A stretch of DNA of 35,034 nucleotides from positions 1 to 35,034 of the forward strand of contig JAFGBX010000135.1 of the NCBI GenBank assembly GCA_016932935.1, given 5' to 3'. Positions 31,358-35,034 of the stretch are shown here, piece after piece. This DNA comes from Promethearchaeota archaeon (GTDB taxonomy: Archaea; Asgardarchaeota; Lokiarchaeia; Sigyniarchaeales; Sigyniarchaeaceae). The notes under the pieces are model-generated. The model searched no databases and had not been told where the DNA came from. It saw only the letters and a program-made list of their open reading frames with translations. Made by a program: the position numbers and the translations under genes. Each line of letters begins with the position of its first letter. The first letter of the stretch is position 1.

Positions 31358-33991
31358 TCAGAGCACGTTGCCGCTGAAGAAGTTGATGTCCGCCAGGATG
31401 TCGAGCGGCTGCTCGAGTTTCGGGGCCTTCTTGTGCCGGAGGATGCGGCAGAACCCGTGGTGGCCGTGCTTGGACTTCCAGTCGGCCCCGAGGTCGAAGC
31501 GGGGCAGGCAGATCTCGCCCATGACCTTCGGCGGCCTGCCGATGCTGGTCGCGGCGCTCCAGGCGGAGTCGTCGAACGAGGGGCTCGCGTTCCACCCCTC
31601 GGACGCCTTCGCCGAGGCGCGCCAGCTCGTGTCGGTGGTCACCTTAATGACTCTGTCGTCCCTTCCCGCCAGCTCCGCATACACGTTGAGAAGCGGCTGG
31701 CCGAACATGAAGTTGGTGGCCTCCACGGCGATCACGTTCTTGCCCGGCTTGAGGAGGTGCTTGACGTCCCACGCCTCGATGTTGTGGTCGATCACGGGCG
31801 CCGCGTTCTGGTAGCTGCACTGGGCGGTGCCGACCTCTGTTCCGTTGACCCACAGCACCGCCCGGTTACCGGGTATGACCTCGACGTGCGCCCTCGAGAG
31901 CGCCCCCGGCCCCGCCGGCTCGAGGTCGAACACCTTGCGGAAAAACCTCGGCTCCTGGTGCTGGTCGACCTCGCCGAACAAGATCCACTCGCTCTCGATG
32001 TACGGGTTGCTCCAGGCGGTGCTTGCCTTCACCTGTTCGACCTTCTGCTCCTGCCAGATGACCTGCCAGTCGTAAAAGCGGAGGATCCTGTCGAGCATGG
32101 GCCGTCCCGCGCAGTTGAGCCAGAGGCTCTCGAAGCGCCCGCGCAAGTCCTTGATCTCCGCGATCACTGGCCGGATGAGCCCCTCGACCCTTGCAGCCGT
32201 GGCCGGATCGACCCCGTCCTTGCACGCGTTCGTGACCGCGGCGCTCGTCTGGATCTTGTGGATGAAATACCGCAGCAGCCTGCCGGCGAACTCGTAGTAC
32301 TCCACGTTCTTCCCGTTGCGCCTCACTTCGGTCTTGAGCCGGCTGGCCAGCGCGATGATCTTCTCGCAGAACGGCTTCTGCGCCTCCATGTCGTCCTCGT
32401 GATAGACAAGGCTCTCGTGGACTTCCATGTGGTCGTCCTCGCTGATGGTCGGGTGGACGTTGTCCAGGGAGATGCTGTGGTACGGGTGCCGCCAGAGGAA
32501 GCCGAGCCAGTGCTGCAAGTACCGGTGCGGGAACTCCTTGAAGATGCTGCCCGCGGCGTCGAACAAGTCACGGAAGCGGGCGCTCGCGACGCCGTACATC
32601 GCCTTGCAGTACGCGTCGACGAAGGTCGCGTCGTCGAAACCGTCGTTGTTCCATGAGTACGCGCTCGAGTAGCAGAAGCATGGGAGGTTGTTCTCGTGGA
32701 AGTTTTCCTGGCCACAATCGCCCCACGCGGAGTTGATCTGGCCGATGGCCCCCTTCCGCAAGCCGTTGTCGATGAGCTTCCGGTTAGACAAGAAGGCCCT
32801 GGTGAGGTCAGGAAACGGCGCCATCCAGCTCAGCACGGACGAGCTCACGACGAACGGCACGTTGAAGCTGGCGATGCGGTCGATGTCCGGCCAGTCGTCC
32901 TTGACGCTGTACTCCCAGAACACCATGACCGCGTTCTCCTTCGGCAGGCCCCTGAGGACCTCGTCGTACTTGAACGAGATGTCGTGGTAGAGGAAGAACG
33001 TCTCCTTCCCGTGCTTCTTGAGCTCCGCGATGACCCACAGGTAGTGGTCGAGCAGCGCCTTGCCCATGCCCTTCTGCTCGATGAACCCCCTCGCCTTGTA
33101 CGTGCCCACGTCCCACGACTCGTCGCAGCCGACGTGGAAGCGCTTGGAGGAGAACGCGGGGGCTATCTCGGCGAAGAGGTCGCGCAAGAAGTCGTATATC
33201 TTCGGATTGCTCAGGTCGAGGCTTCCGGCCCCGGGGTACTCGCCGAGCTCCTTTATCTCGGGATCCAGCAGCATGTTCTCCATGTGCGACAGGTTCTGGA
33301 AGATCGGGACGATCTCGACGTGGTACTGCCTGGCGAACTCGTCGATCTCCTTCACGGCGGCCGCCGTGAGCGGCCCGCGGCCCGCACCGATCTGCGGGTA
33401 CTTCGTGAAGGCGAACATGTCCTCGATGTAGAACTGGTACATGTTCAGTCGGAACCGGCTCATCGCCTTTATGTGCCGCTTGACCGCCTCGACGCTGGGC
33501 GACTGCCCTCGGCTGATGTCCTGGGAGAGGCCGCGGACGGCCATTTTCGGGTGGTCTTCAACCCGCACCCTCGGGACGAGCAGCCTCGTCCCGTCCTCGA
33601 CGAGCAGCTGGTACAGCAGCTGCACGCCGTAGAACAGGCCTGCGGGCTCGTTGGCCGCGATCACGATGGCATCGTCAAGCACCTCGAGGTAGTATCCCTC
33701 CGCCCCTTGCACCTTCGTGTCCTTGCCGATCTTGGCCGCGAGATCGCGGGTGCCATTTGCTTCCGTGTCATGCCGCAAGGCCTTGCTGGGATAGATGGCC
33801 AGCTCCTCGTTGATCTGCCCGAGCAAGTAACCGTCATCTTTCTCGCTCGTCGCGAACGTTGCATCGTTCGTGATCTCAACCGCTCCCGTTTTTAACTCGA
33901 TGGCCCGTGGCGCGGGACATAAGCTCATCCGGCTTGCGGCGTCCGCTAGCCTGTCGACCGGGGCTAGCCCGCTGATGACAAGATATCTCAT
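31358..33991 (-). CDS. GH20 beta-N-acetylhexosaminidase
   Basis: About 877-residue exo-enzyme that removes terminal N-acetylglucosamine or N-acetylgalactosamine by substrate-assisted catalysis. The N-terminal GH20b-like domain is about 31-142; the TIM barrel begins near 148 with MAVRGLSQDISRG. The catalytic pair Asp290-Glu291 lies in FHVGCDESWDVG, with His286 ahead of it. IPIFQNLSHMENMLL (229-243) is also typical. A C-terminal beta-sandwich of the galactose-binding type is suggested by WVNGTEVGTAQCSYQN and WDVKHLLKPGKNVIAVEATN. No clear signal peptide is seen, so it likely acts on imported oligosaccharides. The ATG at 33991 is about 25 bases after a TATA box (leaderless); the 96 codons further upstream are Arg- and Pro-rich and overlap the next gene. 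Confidence 0.9.
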   Translation of the reverse strand: MRYLVISGLAPVDRLADAASRMSLCPAPRAIELKTGAVEITNDATFATSEKDDGYLLGQINEELAIYPSKALRHDTEANGTRDLAAKIGKDTKVQGAEGYYLEVLDDAIVIAANEPAGLFYGVQLLYQLLVEDGTRLLVPRVRVEDHPKMAVRGLSQDISRGQSPSVEAVKRHIKAMSRFRLNMYQFYIEDMFAFTKYPQIGAGRGPLTAAAVKEIDEFARQYHVEIVPIFQNLSHMENMLLDPEIKELGEYPGAGSLDLSNPKIYDFLRDLFAEIAPAFSSKRFHVGCDESWDVGTYKARGFIEQKGMGKALLDHYLWVIAELKKHGKETFFLYHDISFKYDEVLRGLPKENAVMVFWEYSVKDDWPDIDRIASFNVPFVVSSSVLSWMAPFPDLTRAFLSNRKLIDNGLRKGAIGQINSAWGDCGQENFHENNLPCFCYSSAYSWNNDGFDDATFVDAYCKAMYGVASARFRDLFDAAGSIFKEFPHRYLQHWLGFLWRHPYHSISLDNVHPTISEDDHMEVHESLVYHEDDMEAQKPFCEKIIALASRLKTEVRRNGKNVEYYEFAGRLLRYFIHKIQTSAAVTNACKDGVDPATAARVEGLIRPVIAEIKDLRGRFESLWLNCAGRPMLDRILRFYDWQVIWQEQKVEQVKASTAWSNPYIESEWILFGEVDQHQEPRFFRKVFDLEPAGPGALSRAHVEVIPGNRAVLWVNGTEVGTAQCSYQNAAPVIDHNIEAWDVKHLLKPGKNVIAVEATNFMFGQPLLNVYAELAGRDDRVIKVTTDTSWRASAKASEGWNASPSFDDSAWSAATSIGRPPKVMGEICLPRFDLGADWKSKHGHHGFCRILRHKKAPKLEQPLDILADINFFSGNVL

Positions 33992-34010
33992 GGTACGAGC
34001 TTGGCGGGTG

Positions 34011-34020
34011 GAAAAATAAA
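34011..34020 (-). promoter_or_regulatory. TATA box for the GH20 gene
   Basis: TTTATTTTTC on the minus strand, centred 25 bases before the ATG at 33991, so the mRNA should be leaderless. It lies in the 35-base gap to the FAD oxidoreductase gene. Confidence 0.55.
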
Positions 34021-34026
34021 TGCAAC

Positions 34027-35034
34027 TCACTCGAGGACGGCGCCTTGCTGCCGGAGGATGGCCTGGATCTCGTCCACCGGCACGTCCTTCATCGCGATCG
34101 GGTCGTCTTGCCTCGATGCCAGGCCTGCCGCGACACCTGCCGCGTGGCCGATGACCGCGCAGATGGGCATGACCCGGATGGCCGAGTGCGCCACGTGCGT
34201 GGCCGAGATCGGGCGGCCTGCAACGAGCAAGTTCGACAAGCCTTTCGGCACGAGCGAACGGTAGGGGATGCTGTACCATTTCCCCTCAGGTATGCGCCGG
34301 ATGTCCGTGCTCGCCGACCCCTTCGGGTCGTGGATGTCGACGGGGTAATTGCCCAGCGCGATGCGGTCGGGAAACTGCTCGCAGCCGAGCAGCTCTTGCT
34401 CCGTCAACACGTGCTCGCCGACGATCCGCCTCGTCTCCCGCACGCCGAGCTGGGTGCCGAGCCCTTCTACCACGGCGTGCTTGAACCCTGGCACCTTGCC
34501 CCGCAGGAAGTCGATGAACCGCCGCGCCTGCTTGCGGCCCTCGATCTCCGCCGCGGTCATAGCGGCAGGGTCAGTGAAGTCGAAGCCGGCCACGCGTGTC
34601 TGGTTGAAGTGCAGCCTGCCGTCCCCGGCGGCGAAGGCCAGGCAGTCGTCGCGCGGCGTGAGCGGGTTGCCCCTGGCCTTCTCCTCCTTGACCAGCTTGG
34701 CGATCGGCTTGCGTCCCAGTCGCAGCAAGCCGAGGTGGCCCATGCGGAAGTTCAGCGTGGCGGGCTGGACGAGCCCGTCGCCGTCGCGCCCCATCCGCAC
34801 GTCGCCGCCCGCGTGGAACGCGACGTCGGCGTCGCCCGTGGCGTCGATGAAGTGCCTCCCGGTCACCACGCACGTTCCCGCCTTCGTCTGGACGTCGACC
34901 GACTCGACCCTCGCAATACCGCCAGGTGCTATGTTCGCCGCAACGCGGTTCACGAGCCCGTGGAACAAGACGTCCACCCCTGCCTCCAGCAACATCTCGT
35001 CGAGGATGCAGCGCAGCATCGAGGGGTCGAACCG
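34027..35034 (-). CDS. FAD-dependent oxidoreductase (FAD_oxidored family), partial
   Basis: The frame is open to the right edge, so the N-terminal FAD-binding glycine motif is missing; about 335 residues are visible. The FIDATGDADVAFHAGGDVRM block, VRETRRIVGEHVLTEQELL, the substrate-domain segment WYSIPYRSLVPKGLSNLLVA and the closing GRPISATHVAHSAIRVMPIC then AVIGHAAG are typical of the FAD_oxidored (PF12831-like) family. Members often accompany sugar-degradation genes; the gene lies just upstream of GH20 on the same strand, which fits a sugar-linked oxidation, but the reaction is unknown. The gap of 35 bases holds a separate TATA box, so GH20 may not depend on its transcript. Confidence 0.85.
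   Translation of the reverse strand, partial: RFDPSMLRCILDEMLLEAGVDVLFHGLVNRVAANIAPGGIARVESVDVQTKAGTCVVTGRHFIDATGDADVAFHAGGDVRMGRDGDGLVQPATLNFRMGHLGLLRLGRKPIAKLVKEEKARGNPLTPRDDCLAFAAGDGRLHFNQTRVAGFDFTDPAAMTAAEIEGRKQARRFIDFLRGKVPGFKHAVVEGLGTQLGVRETRRIVGEHVLTEQELLGCEQFPDRIALGNYPVDIHDPKGSASTDIRRIPEGKWYSIPYRSLVPKGLSNLLVAGRPISATHVAHSAIRVMPICAVIGHAAGVAAGLASRQDDPIAMKDVPVDEIQAILRQQGAVLE

Noticed and set aside
30908-33895. Two long plus-strand frames (582 and 399 codons) over the second GTPase and the GH20 gene
   Set aside because: They are antisense or alternate-frame shadows: no domains, and the GH20 and GTPase proteins on their own frames have full motifs.
33992-34279. A 96-codon N-terminal extension of the GH20 protein
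   Set aside because: It is Arg/Pro/His rich, lies over the FAD oxidoreductase gene and the TATA box, and is not like any GH20 N-terminus.

Overview
The window looks like a chromosomal piece of a GC-rich archaeon, most probably an Asgard archaeon. Archaeal signs are a complete ABCE1/RLI ribosome-recycling ATPase (20960-22819), a geranylgeranyl-reductase-type flavoenzyme expected for isoprenoid lipids (16236-17441), and TATA boxes placed about 25-30 bases before many starts, several of which imply leaderless mRNAs. The Asgard lean rests mainly on two tandem GTPases (29186-31349) with Rag/Gtr features: an HKxD motif in place of NKxD, a TSI...W box, and a C-terminal roadblock-like domain. No rRNA, tRNA or CRISPR array was seen. 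The taxonomic call is inference; no database was searched.

Layout. 1-1812: 3' part of a multi-PAS histidine kinase with a one-base frameshift. 1816-6396 (minus): a tight four-gene operon with a TIM-barrel sugar isomerase/AP-endonuclease-like protein, a small beta-rich protein, a gamma-glutamyltransferase-like enzyme and a clan GH-D glycosidase. 6515-8298 (plus): an SDR dehydrogenase, a tail-anchored mini-protein and a secreted membrane-anchored beta-sandwich protein. 8321-12330 (minus): an AT-richer accessory stretch with a hicBA toxin-antitoxin module, a duplicated gene end, a Gfo/Idh/MocA dehydrogenase and a LAGLIDADG endonuclease carrying six helix-turn-helix-like repeats. 12365-16148 (minus): a TIM-barrel protein of unknown function, a membrane-anchored SGNH-like surface protein and a URO-D-family protein. 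16236-20905 (plus): two flavoenzymes in one reading frame, a 7-TM protein and a TM/zinc-ribbon protein. 20960-24404: ABCE1 divergent from an alpha-solenoid protein. 24459-27618 (minus): DppA-like peptidase, DUF362/ferredoxin protein, a decayed methyltransferase and a creatininase-family amidohydrolase. 27693-31349 (plus): MFS transporter and the two Rag-like GTPases. 31358-35034 (minus): GH20 hexosaminidase and a partial FAD oxidoreductase.

How it fits together. Much of the window suits a heterotroph that scavenges sugars and peptides: two glycosidases, Gfo/Idh and TIM-barrel sugar enzymes, GGT, DppA, creatininase and an MFS carrier. Both glycosidases lack an evident signal peptide, so they probably act on imported oligosaccharides. 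The most interesting items are the Rag-like GTPase pair, in which the first member has lost the P-loop Ser/Thr, the six-HTH homing endonuclease, and the hicBA module wedged between two copies of a dehydrogenase 3' end.
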